Shown: piece after piece, positions 25,401-37,467 of the stretch
How positions within the stretch are numbered: the stretch's first letter is position 1
Layout: each line of letters begins with the position of its first letter
DNA from: Gavia stellata
Lineage: Eukaryota; Chordata; Aves; Gaviiformes; Gaviidae
Reading direction: 5' to 3'
Length of the DNA: 64,000 bases
Assembly (NCBI RefSeq): GCF_030936135.1
Contig: NC_082605.1
Coordinates: 18,558,261-18,622,260, forward strand
The notes under the pieces: generated by a model
The model's database searches: none
What the model saw: the letters and a program-made list of their open reading frames with translations, nothing else
What the model was told of the DNA's origin: nothing
Program-made: the position numbers and the translations under genes

Positions 25401-26395
25401 ATTTTACTGGTAAGTGACAAACATTTCTGTGAAACAACACTTTGGGGTTTGGTGAAGCCATCGTTTCTGTACTAGATTTGTGAAGGCCATGCCTTCACCA
25501 TGCAGGTTTATTGAGTGCCTGTTGAGGTTAAGCCTTCCTATTTGGATAAAGATGATATAACTGTGGTTGACAAATACTGACTCATGCACTGTTGGGTTCC
25601 CTGCATCACCACTCACTGCTGTAGCTTGGACCTCTTTTGTGGTCCAGTGCACTGAGAGTTGGTCACTAAAACAGGGTGTCTGTGAACAATTCAGTGCAGT
25701 GAAAATTAAAAAAATAAACTCATTTACATGTGGATGTCGACAGGATGAGCTCGTGGCGCAAATCCGCTGTTGGCAATAAAGAGCAAAAGGTGCTCCTGGA
25801 GCCGGTTGCTCAGCAGGGTTTGAGGGGTCTGTGCTGCAGGAGAGGGAGGGTGCTCCAGCCATGCCAGTGGTGCCGTTGAGCCATTGCAGCGTACAAGGTC
25901 ATGGGCGTTCTCCACCTGCCCCAGCACAACGTAGAGCACCTCAGGGACATCCCGTGCACAGGAGCATCCAGGCATGGGGAACATGGGCAACAACTGAGTC
26001 TGTTTTCACATTTGAGTGCAGATACCCAAATTCTGCCTTTTCGGGCACTCCAGTGAGCCTACAAGAGCATGCAAAAACAACAGCAAAGCACCTGGTGGGC
26101 ACAACCTGAACCTAGCTTGTGCCCAGTCCAGCCATCCTCCTGCTATCCTCCATCTGCACGATGTTGCAAAAGCTGATTTAAATAATCAGGAGGTTTTGGG
26201 AGAGACCTGAAGTTTTGTTCCTAGGCAGAAGTTAATGGGTGTTTTTGATTGCTTTGACAGTCTTGAGCATTGTTTTCGAAGCTTTTTTTTCCACCACTGC
26301 GCTGTCACTCTTCATGAAAGCAACTTGAATTTAATTGCAAGGCTATGTCGGATTTCTGCAGAAGTGCTTTTTAGTCTCATTTTGACATTAGGATA

Positions 26396-26413
26396 AAATA
26401 ATAATAATAATAA
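26396..26413. repeat. AAT microsatellite
   Basis: About six uninterrupted ATA units. Confidence 0.9.
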
Positions 26414-29409
26414 ATTCAATGCATAATAATTTCTGCAATCTGCCATCCTCTTTGGTCAAACTCATCCATAACAAACTAAATAACATTAAAAAGCATTGCC
26501 TCTATGAAGACCCTTCTTAGCTAGTGGCACATTTAACATTTCTGCAGCCTTTTCCCCCCTTCTTGCCAGTCTTGACAGATACATTTAAAATCCTTGCACT
26601 TCACTGAGAGCAAATGACTCCTAGTTTCAACAGCTGGAAGAGCATAGCGTGATTAAGCTCATGCTGCACCTTTACTATTATTTTCCCTTGTGAACACATA
26701 CCTGCAAACCCTGCCATGCATTCAAATGGTGTTTCCACCATGCATGGCATGTTTCTCAGAACGATTAGGGTTCATACTCCCTTGCTGGTGCAAACACATG
26801 GTATCTAAATGAGCCCATTGCCACCAGGTTTGCTCTAGTACCAGTCACCTCTCCTGATAATTGCATCTCTGTAGTTACCAGTGCTGTTTCTCAGTGTGGC
26901 TGCCAGCAGCTGAGGCATGAAGCATTTATGCTGTTTGCAGGATTTGGGTTGTGTTTGCCTGGTGGCACTGGCAATACCTGTTATTTGTGTAGGAGCTGAG
27001 CCCACTCCTGTGTGAGCAGGTCTTTCCTCACATGCTGGTATCTGGTTGGAAATCCAGAGTGGCCAGAACTGGAACCAGAACTGGTATTTTTTCCTGAATT
27101 TCAAAGCTGATAAGAGCATTAAAAATCCTGTCCAGAACCCAAAGTACTACTTTCTATGCATCTAAACAGCCAAGCATGGCATTTTCTTGGACTCAAAAGG
27201 GCAGAAATCTCATGGAAATTTTGATGATTTGGGGTTAAATTTATTAGGGTGTTTGGGAATCTCATACTGCTGGCTTTCAGACTTTGTCCTTGGGCTCTTC
27301 CTAACTGAAACGTGCACTAAACTCATCTTTCTTCTGATCTAAGGAAGGGGCTGAACAAGTCTCCATTAAAAGAAATGGTGCTTTATTGAAAGGAACAGAA
27401 AAGGGACGAGAAGACTTGCCACCATTAACTGAACACGGGATGACTGGCTGCATCCTAGTAAGTTTAAGGGGTAAGTATGGTAATCACACAAGCAGTTAGC
27501 ATAGTAAATATTTCTCAAAATTTCTTCCTTTTTAAAAATACATTTGGGCATTGAGTCCCAGGAAAGTGAAGTGACATGTCCTCGACTGGGAGGTCCCCAG
27601 CTGTGGTCCATAGGCTGGTTGTGATCCACCTTACGGGACCTCTGGGACCGCTCTGCCTGGTGGTATTGCTGGTGGAGCTCGATGACGAGCAGACATGGCA
27701 CTCATCTCATACCATAAGAACATGAAAATGTCCCCATGAGGCAGACTGGGGTGGCTGGGGACATGTGGCTGGGGCAGCAGCATTCACTCACACAGCCTGA
27801 ATTGGACAAATAGGCACACATTCACGCAGCCGTACTGAAAGGAGAAGAAAGAGTTATTTATGATGTGTTCTGAAATATAAATTATATCAAAGTCAAAGCT
27901 CAGGGTAATTGCTGCTGAAGTAGATCCAAAGGTTGGCATTATGATTAAATAGCACTGCTGCCTTTTAGGGGAAATCTAGTTACAGACAACATGGAGGTCA
28001 GCAACAAAATATAATTCAATTCTTAGCTATGAATTAATGAATGTGTTTTAGATTAATTTAAATCCACAAAGAGACTTTGTGTTGCAGAAATATTCATTAG
28101 GAAGTTTACCAGATTATTCCTCTGGCAGGGGTTCAGCTTTCTGCGCTCCCCCAGGTGAACCCACTTCTCACAAAGCACAAGGAACGTGCCGGCTTTCCTT
28201 ACAAAATGCATCTGTTTTGGTGCTCCAATGCTTTCCCTGCTTTGCAGCTGACCTGTATGATGCTTGCTACTGCCCACCGTGCTCTGAATAGGATGTTTGC
28301 GGTGTTCACCAGCAGGATGAGAGACTGAGGGTTGTTTGAGCTCAGCTCGATTCAGTAGCAATGAGATAATGGCAAATGGAACCAAAAAAAAAAATATGCT
28401 GGAAATGCCATCCATGGACCAGGCAGTATCTCTCCACCTTCTGTTCTGGAAGCGTGGCCTCTCTGCAGGAAAGCACAGGCTTCGGTGGGGCTTAAGTGTG
28501 TCCTTGAATGTTTTCTGGAATAACAGAACTCTTCCCAACCAGTGCTTATGGGGGTATGTGCTGGAAGTTTTTTATTTTTTAGTTTATTTGGAACCTCTTC
28601 TATGTGACGATAGTCTCTGGCCATCTTCCTAATTGTGCAAGGAAAAGAACTGGTGCAGCCAAGGACCATCCAGGGGAGGAAAATAGAATGCTTTCAGTGG
28701 TCGCAAGAGGGGATGGAGTAGGGACAAGTCACACCAGTAGGTTCACAGCGTTGCCAAGAGGTGCTGAGCCCTAGTCCTGCCTCCAGGAATGGTGCTGGAG
28801 TGGGAAAGACCCCTTGACCCACCACCCCTTCCCCGGAGGGAGCTGGGGCCGTGATGACTGTGCTGGCAGGACATGAAAGCAGCTCTGACACTGCCTTGGT
28901 TGCGCTGTCCCCATGTCATGGTGGTGGAGCGGGGAGGGATGGCTGGGCCAGAAGGCCTCCCACCTCCTTCCACCCCCTGTGAACTTGATTTGTTTCTTCT
29001 CAATGGTGGAGAGATTCGTGATGTGCCTTTACGGGGGCAGAAGGCTGCACTTGAAATAAGATGGGCATATCCCTCTGTCCTCACTCAGAGCTTCTACGGC
29101 TTTGGATTGCAAACCAAACCACAGAGAGTATACAGGGCATGGGAGAAGAGCAGACAGCACCTCCTAGAGTGAAATATTTGGATATTGAGAGCTAGGTCAG
29201 CTCACCCCCAAAATTAAACTGCTCTGAGCTTGCTGCCACCAGCTGCAGAACTGCTGCAAACGGAGATGGGCCGTCTGCGCCTAGCCCACGGTGCCCGCTC
29301 ATGGGGTGTATGAGGGACTTTGGGGTGGCTCTGGGGGTTTGGTTAACTGGATGGAGCTGGAGCTTCCTCCTCCCACCCAGACCTGCAGAGAGATGCTAAA
29401 AGGGGAGGT

Positions 29410-29441
29410 GGGGGGGGGTATCTGGCTGCCCTGTCCCCCCC
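29410..29441. repeat. G9 run and C7 run, 16 bp apart
   Basis: Nine G at 29410-29418 and seven C at 29435-29441 can pair as a hairpin stem with a 16-nt loop. Confidence 0.65.
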
Positions 29442-30454
29442 GGGGTCCCTGCACACTGAATGTACTGCTGCTCTCCCGGGAGATCCAGGGAGGCAGCGCG
29501 GGCCTGCGAGTTCATCTCCCGCATCTTGTTCGGAGTGGATTAGGGCGGGTGGATTAGGAAGCACTCACAGGAGATAACTGCAGGGCCAGCCCAGCTCCTG
29601 GAGATGCAGGCACAGTGGGGTGGGCTCCTGCCTGGACAGCTCCAGCCTCTGCGTGGCGGGGACCGCTGTCCTTCCCAGCCCTGGGCGTCCCAGCTGGACT
29701 GCTTCACGTCAACCACTGAGCACTCAAGTTCTCCTCCTTGTTTTTTTCACTCCTCCGATGGAAGTGGTACAAGAGGCGAAGGTGCTCTGACACCCTCCCT
29801 CATGGTTCCTTCTCATTCACCAGCACAAGAACAGCAGATTTCATTTCCTCCAGTCCCCAAAAAAGTGAGACTTATAGTTAGATTAAGACACTTTTGACAA
29901 ATCCAAAGTTATAAATCCCGCTCGGGATATTTCTCACTCTGTGGAAATGGTATTTCCCTTTTTCTTTGCTTCCCCATCAGCTCCTTCCACTGCATTTGCA
30001 GTAATGACGGCCGCTCTCTGTTAGCTCTAATCTGGTGTTTGAGTGACTTCACTTTTTAACTCGAGTACAAGTTGTCTGAGCAATTTGCTCTTTGATTTCA
30101 GATCAGCTGCTCTTGACAGAAGTGCTTTGCTTTTGCGGTGCTCCTCGGTTTGTAAAACGTTGGTGGCTGAGGCTATGTGTATATGTATTATTTGAACATC
30201 TGGATTTTTATGACTTGGCATCCTGCTCTCTAATTAACAGCAATGTAATATAGCCTGTGCAGGAACCTCCAACGAGGGCAACTGCTGACCACAACAGCCG
30301 CCACCTGCTCTTGCTTGTGACATTGCTTGGTGCCCCCAAAGCACTGCAGGCAAAGCCTGCTTCCAACTCCACCTACCTACTAAGATGAAACACTTTGCTC
30401 CATGTCCTAAACATAGCTTGGTCGATTGTTTCTTCAATGCAATGCTGCTTTTTC

Positions 30455-30500
30455 TGGGTTTTGGGTGGGGTTTTTTTTGTTTTGTTTGTTTGGGTTTTTT
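30455..30500. repeat. T/G-rich low-complexity tract (TTTG-like)
   Basis: Runs of T separated by single G or GGG, including three TTTG units near 30478-30491. Confidence 0.7.
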
Positions 30501-33500
30501 AAGCAGAACAACTTTTTTCTTTTCCTGTGGCTTTATATGGTTTGTTTCAGAACACTGCCCTAGCCCTGGGTAGCCTCACCCTTCCCAGCCTTCTGCTCCA
30601 GATGGTTTTGCTTTCCTGCAACAGCAAGATCTTTGGTCACAGGGGCCAGCAAGCAATAATTCATAAGCCGGTTTTGGCTTCTTTTCGCTCACAGTCAGGA
30701 ACCAGGGTAGAAATGCATTTATTAGGGACACGTTTTAGCCATTAAACCTGGACTTTGCCTTCCAAGCACTGCGGTAATTTCTCACCCCTAAGTTTCTCTC
30801 TTTGCTTATGGTAGGGAATCTGCTGCAGCAGTTTAGGATGCTCAGGATGTGGCTTCCTTCGCCCTTGTGCATGCCCAGGTCTCCAGGAGCAGGTGGAGAC
30901 TCTTCCAGACTCATAAAAGATGATTTCTGGTGATCACCAACTCAGTCCTGGGGTTTCTGGAAGGATCTCACTTTGCTGAATATGGGCTTTTTTCCGGGCA
31001 CCGTTTACACCATCCCTGGAGTCCCTGTACAGAGGTCAGAGGATGAAAACCCCTGTCCTGGGGTAAAGAAGCACATGGACTAGGGCATGTGTTTCTCTCT
31101 TGTATGGCAGCTCTGATAGCTGGAGTTTGAAAACAAGATTCATTGCTGGCATGAAATGGTACAGCTCAAATGAACTCAATATCTGCTTGAAATTAGCTGC
31201 TCCTAGTTTCCAAGCAGCAGGAAAAGCAGCTGAAGTTGCTCTGCTGAAGTCCTCCTTTTTGAGCACCAACGAAGCAGCAGAAAGAGGATGGTGAAGGCAA
31301 GTCTGCTTGTGCTGCTTGTGGGGATCGTAGCCCAGATCCTCCCCTCTGAGATTTAATTCAGCTTTAATTCAGTCACAAGTCCCAACCTCACTCTTTCTGG
31401 GTGCTGGAAATTATTTTTCTGTAAGCTTTTTTCTTAACCGAAATGCCACAACGGCATTTGAGCTGTGCACCTGCTCCCAGCAGAAGCACTTCACTTTCTA
31501 ACCAATAATTTAATATTCTGGCAGTCCCCAGGATAAGTGTGCATGTGTTCCTGTTATCAGCCGTATCTAGTATCCATTACCTAAATATGTTAAAGGGTCA
31601 ACATGGTGTTTGTAACCCTGTCCTATAAAGGGCCCCACACTGGAAGGAAGGGCCTGTGTTGATAGTGTTGCACTGATGACCAAACTGGATGCTTGATTCA
31701 AACTGAAGTTTATTAAAAGAATCCTATAATTTTGAAGGATTTGGGCCTGGACCCATACTAAGCAAGAGAAGAAATCTGTAACTAAAACTCAAGCCACAGT
31801 GAGAGGAAACACCAAGAGTGTGAATATTTGAAATAAGCAGCACACCATAATAGGTTCAGGAAATAGATGTTTTGGGCTCATGGAGAGTCCTCAAAAGCTG
31901 TAAAATTAATTGAACCAGGAATGACGCTGGTGACTCCCAGGAACAGATGCAGCAGAGATATCTTGACTATTTAGCTGTTGCTATAAAACTCCAGCTCAGT
32001 TTCTCTTTCCATTCTCACCCCTCTCTGGAGGGCAATCTTCTGGTGTCACTGGTGTCCTGCAGCATGGAGGCCACTGTTCCCCTTACCAAGCATTGGATAT
32101 TGGGGTGCTTGCAAGTCAATTAACTGGGAGGTAGAGAGGGAAGCAGAAAGACTGTCCAATGGAAAACATGTCAGTTTGAGATGTCTCACCTGCAACCAAA
32201 GCATTCCCAAAGTGTTTACTGCTTTTCTCTCCAAGGGCACCTGGCACCTGCAGACCTTGGCTGAGATTTTTACCTCCACTGCTGGCAGCCCTATCTGCAC
32301 TGCACACTTAAATTTTATAGGCTGGTTGCTGCATGTTTCTAGGAGAAATTTTTATCTTGGAGGATAACCAGTTGAGCGGATGGGAAAGGCTGAAGCAGCT
32401 GCTGGTCCAGGGAGCACATCTGGAAGGCTTGCTAGGCTCCCATCGGCTGCCAGCTCCCCCTGGATCAGGCCATGCTGATGCCTTGGTGCATCCCCCAAAG
32501 GGCATCTTGCACTGACTCTGGTACCAGCCTCTGGTACCAGGGGACAATGTCTCCCATTTCTGGAGCTTGAAGCTGCCAAATGCTTATTTTCATTAAATAC
32601 AATAGCTTTATTGCCAGATTTGGAGATCGTGGGCTCTGTGTGTGTGTTCACTGACCTCTCCTGGCCGGACCCAGGATGCTCGGCTGGGCTGCACCAGGCA
32701 TCTCGCAGCCGGCTGGAAACCAGGCACCCCTGAACACCTGCCCAGGGAACCATTCCCACTGGGCAAGCAGCGAGCAGCCTTAACTTCCAGGCAAAAGGCA
32801 AAAAAGAGGCAGCCCTTTGGGGAAATGCAGGAGATCGTCAGTGACATCTTTAATTAACAAACTAAATCACTTGTGTTTGTGATTGCTAATAGACCACAGC
32901 ATGCACGTGTTTATTATTGCAGTAATAAACCACAGTATAGGACCCTGGATGAGGCAGATCTGGAAGCATCCAAAATCCATCCCAATCCTGCAGTCCTTAC
33001 TGGGCAAAAATTAGGAGTGAAACTAAGGGCTGCAAAATCAGGCTTGAGAGGAAACTGGGCAACCTCGGAAATATTAAAGAAATAAGCGTAAGGAAGAAAG
33101 GAGACAATCCAGGAGATTATCGCAAGTATCGGGGAGGGCATCTTTTACTGAAGGGATCTGGTAAATCTCTTAGCTGCAGTGTGGGACCTTTTGTAAAAAA
33201 CTGTATGAAAATGACTGTTATTGTGCAGTTGTAGTAAGACTTCAAATAAGCAGCAGTAATTTTCCTGACAAGATAAAACCAAAATCTCCCTGTTCTTATG
33301 GATTTCCACAAATTCCTCTTATTTATGTAACTGCCTCAAAATACCTCATTCAACTGATATTTCTCAGCTGAACGTTTCAACACCTGCCACCTTCCAGGCA
33401 GAGTACCATCGCTTAGAGCTCACATTTGCTTTCAGGAAGAGGCCGATGATGCAGTGGTGCCTCTCCAGCAGCCCCAGGGCAGCACTCGCCCCTCTGCAGC

Positions 33501-33984
33501 TCCCTTGCAAACCACTGCTCTGGGGCCGAACAGACCCAGACCTCCCTTCTCAGCCTGCTTTCCTTTTGGTTTTTTTCTCCTGGAAAACAAGGAGGATCAG
33601 CTAAGCCTATAGCTTAAATACTATAATTAATTGGTGCTTTTAAATTTTTTTTATATGTCTTCTGCTGCTATGCTAAAAGTGGGGTTTCTTTGTGTGAGAA
33701 AGCCTTTGTTTGCCTGAAATGGGTTTTTCCCACCCCTGCATAAATAACTCTTTGAAAAATCGCATCGCAAACCCCACAGCATTGCACTTTTAGAAAGAGA
33801 GCCTGAGAGGCTCGAAACTTCACATAGCTCCGCAGTGAGGAGAGCGTGGCTTTCATCTGACAGCCTGTTTAAGGATGGTTTGACCTCTCTCTTCCTTTAC
33901 ATGCTGGGAGTTAACTTCTCCTGTAAACGTCCAGCATAAATTCTTTTAATGCAAATTTCCTTGTCAAAACTACAAACAGACATT

Positions 33985-33997
33985 TGATCAAAGGTCA
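33985..33997 (+). promoter_or_regulatory. DR1-like nuclear receptor site
   Basis: TGATCAAAGGTCA differs from the HNF4/COUP-TF DR1 AGGTCAAAGGTCA at two positions. It lies in an AT-rich segment. Confidence 0.3.
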
Positions 33998-34864
33998 GCA
34001 CTCCTTTGTGTTCCTGTTTGATATAGAAATTTCTATTTCATCTTTGACTGTCATGGTCAGTTAAGGGAACTGTAGTCTGACGGGAAATTACTGATGCATT
34101 TCATGTCCTCTCTCCAACGAGGCTTTTTTCCCCTCTTTCATATCTTATGGGTGTTTTAATTTGAATATGTTTTCATTTTTTAATGGAATAGTTAAATTAG
34201 CTTTGAAAATGTAGCGGTATGACACTGAAAATTGTCTGCTTTTTAACTGAAGCTCAATTTACTGCTATTTGATACCCTGGGAGCTGATCAAATAATTATT
34301 ATTCCCTTACTGCTGGCTTTATTTCATGCTTAACTTGTGGATCTTTTTTTATGGGGCAGTCCCTGAAGAACAGGAATTGCAGCAAATAGAAGGGTTTGGA
34401 AATTTTTGTATTTACTTCTTGGGGTTCCTTGGCTCTGCCGGATCCAAGAGAGTGTGGGGACCCCTGTGACTGCGGCACTGGAGCCCGCTCAGACTCCTGA
34501 GCCAGGGATGCTGCAGGGAACTGGCCACACTGAGATTTGGGATGATGCAGAAAGTAGCCCCATTTCTATCCACACTGACTCTCCCAGGAGATATTTTCTT
34601 CTTTTCTAGAAGCAGCTCCATCGTTTAACTAGTCTGCACCAGGCTGTCCGAACTGTTTGCCTTTCCAGTCCCCCCTAAGCCCATCTGCCTCTTGACGTAC
34701 AGTCCTTCTTGCCTCATTAGCTTTGCACCTGAGTCCCATGATGCGCTTTAACATCAGGGCACCTTTGGGAGGCAGGGGAATGTCATTTTACAGCTGTGGT
34801 CCTCGGGTTAAGTCTCCAGGGATGAAAAACAGTAACTCCCAGGAGCTTTCAAGGCACTGGACTT

Positions 34865-34970
34865 ACATGCTTTGCTCAAAACAGCAAAGGAGGTTTTTGC
34901 CAAAGCAGGGAATTGAACACAGCTCTTCCCACACCACTGGCCAACATCTTAATCCCCATTTATCATCCTC
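34865..34970 (-). mobile_element. MIR-like SINE remnant, reverse orientation
   Basis: On the + strand it reads as the complement of a MIR-type element: TTGCTCAAAACAGCAAAGG, then GCAGGGAATTGAACACAGC, then ACACCACTGGCCAACATCTT. This follows the order ...TTGCCCAAGG..., GAGCTGGGATTGAACCCAG, CCACTG. Divergent. Confidence 0.5.
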
Positions 34971-37454
34971 CTGCAGTTTTTTTGGAGCTCTTCACAGTGT
35001 GTAAAGTCAAGCCCATGTCTAAGTCCTTGTAAGATTAAACCACCTCTACTGTATCCCTTCATTTATGCCTATGTAAGTGCACAGACATGGCTGTGTGGCT
35101 ACGGGGCTGACAAAACCCTGGGGACAAGTGAAATTTGAGGACAAAACCCCAGATTATAACTACTGTACAGCTGTCCAAACCTAGAGCCACTTTGGGGTTC
35201 CCTGCCTGTCGATGAGGTCTGAAACCCAGCCCCTCTGGGGTTTTTGCTAATATGCACCATGATTGCTACTTAAAACAAGTACTGGAGCCATAACCATATC
35301 GGATGAGTGGGGTGGCATAATTGGATATCACTGTGCCTCTGGGAAAAGTGGCCGTAAAGCAGATCTCTGCTGCAGGGGCTGAGATGGACAACAGCCTCAA
35401 CAACTGGGACTGTCTCCTGTGAAGATGCCTGGACCAAATGCTGGGCCATGCAAAGGCTGGAACGCAGGTGAGCATTGCTGCTGAGCAGATTGCAAGGCCT
35501 GGGAGTGGGCAGGAAAAGTGGGCATTCAGAAGAATAACATTTAGGAAATAGCCTTAAACTTAGCTTTATCACTACCACTCAGGAGAGCTGCTGAAGCACC
35601 TCTCCTGCTGCAAATCTGTGCCCTGGACCTGTAATTGCTGGTGAATTGATTCAGCTGCTTTTAGTGCTATGCAGTTCAGTGAGAAGCTGTAGCTTTCCAA
35701 CCTGCAGGTAGCAAAAGGGACCGTGATGAGTGAGTCCTTCTATTGCCATCAGTTAAAAAATTGACACCTGGGCTTGTTGGCTTGATTCCCTACTGAGTAT
35801 AATTGTCTCCTGAGGGAATAGGAGGCCATGGGCCCCCTCTCTCGGGATGTCACCTGGGTCTTGCAGCATCCGGGAACGGTGTCTGTTCAACAACTAGCCC
35901 ACGCCAAGAGAGATTGTCCTTAGTGGCGACAAGAGGCACAAAAATCTCCTTTGTCACTGATCTCTTTGAAATAAATCACTTCTTTGTGTACCGGAAACAG
36001 TTCTTATAAATCAGAAACACATCACCCCTGCTAGCCCGGCTCTTGCCAGGGTTTAGCTCTCAGGAGCATCCAAGGCTTAATGAACCCATCAGCCAGCTGG
36101 CCCTGGGGCTCCAGAGAGGGGTCCCTGGTGCTTCCCAGGGCCTGACCCTTCCCTCACGCCCATGTTGGTGGGGGAGAAATCTCTCCCATGGAGAAATGCA
36201 CATGCAGCTGCAGGACACAACCCTGCAAGCTCTTACGCTGATGGCAAATGCAAAGAAGATTTTCCCCAGATTGTCGCTATTTATTTTGTTTTCCTGGGAG
36301 TTAAGTTGATGAAAATACGCACAGCAATGTATCATGTCAGGAGAAATTGCATGAGATATCTGGAGATGGTCACCTAATTAATGCCACTAATGTCCCCTCG
36401 CTGTCTCTGAAATGAACCAGTGCTGCAGAGAGTTGTGCATATGCTTGCAGGGAGCTGGGGCAGTGTGGTGGCACCCAGTGCTGCGGCCAGGCTCCTACGG
36501 CTGGGGTGGCCCTCTGTGCCCACTGTTCCCAGGAGCCAAGCACTCTGCTCAGCCCCAAATGCTGTCTCAAATCCAGGTTTCTGGAGCCCCATATGAAATA
36601 TGCTGCTCTGGCAGCCTGGAGTCAGCATTGCACTGGGAAAGGGAAGAAAGTGAGTTTGAAACTTGAACTGGTGATCGTAAAGGGCACGTTCTACCACGGT
36701 GGTCAGTGTGCTGGGATGAAGGAGGGAGCAGGGCTGGCCCCTAAGGCTGTAAAAGTGCGAGGGATGTTTGTATGAATGCTGTCTTTTAGTGAAAGAGGTG
36801 CCTTGGTTACAGGGCCAGGGCTTGTAGGGCATCTAGGGGTTGGTAAACACACAAAAGATAGATCAGGAAAATGCTGAACAAATGGCTGTGGAAGCACCAT
36901 CCTCTCTTCTAAATGGTCCTCCTTCCCCAGTAAGGGTGCATTTTAGCCTTAAGGGAATGTTGCCTTCATACATAAAACTACTTAAGACCAAGGCTTGGAA
37001 GACCTAATCACCACTGAGCCACTGCCTCCTCCTCCCCACATGGCTCCAGTTTGAGCTCCCAGAGACCTGAACTTCCCCCTCCGCTCTGTAGCTTTGCAAA
37101 CCTCCCCCCTTCCAGGAGCGCTTCCCCATGGCTCTGCTGGAGCAGGCTGACCACAGCCGCTGATCCGTAACTCATGCTGCTAGATTGCGTCTCTTCTCAG
37201 CAACAAGCCTTTTAAGCAATTTCTCTTCTCCTTTCTTACGTCTCTTTCTGTTATCTTCAAGCACACAAGCTGGCTCCTTTTAAATGGAGCTGGACGCGAG
37301 GTGGCTCAGATATCGGTGCAGAGCCGTCCTTTGCCAGGGAAGACTTTGTCCTTCCTCAATGTCTGGGTCCAAGTCACCTCTCATTTATCCAGCCTGAGTG
37401 AACACAACTTCTCCAGCCTGCACCGTCCCCGCTCTCCTCCATCCGGTGACAGTG

Positions 37455-37467
37455 ACACCAGATGGCA
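37455..37467 (+). promoter_or_regulatory. CTCF-like core motif
   Basis: ACACCAGATGGCA followed by GCAG matches CCASYAGRKGGCA with one mismatch at the first base. Confidence 0.45.

Larger units (their letters stand above)
23001..32000. other. Intergenic, no gene recognised
   Basis: Mostly featureless. It holds an AAT repeat at 26396-26413, an AT-rich homeodomain-type segment at 27840-28110, a G-run/C-run pair at 29410-29441 and a T/G-rich tract at 30455-30500. Reverse-strand frames at 25404-25862 and 28053-28538 have no recognised similarity. Confidence 0.7.

Noticed and set aside
25404..25862. 152-codon - strand frame, with antisense AATAAA suggesting a retroelement
   Set aside because: I could not match it to any retroviral or LINE protein, nor see long terminal repeats or a primer-binding site.
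28053..28538. 161-codon - strand frame
   Set aside because: Composition unremarkable, includes a poly-Phe stretch from an A-run, no recognised similarity.
35270..35578. Possible retroelement-derived - strand frame (102 codons)
   Set aside because: No order of conserved residues from any reverse transcriptase, gag or transposase that I recognise.
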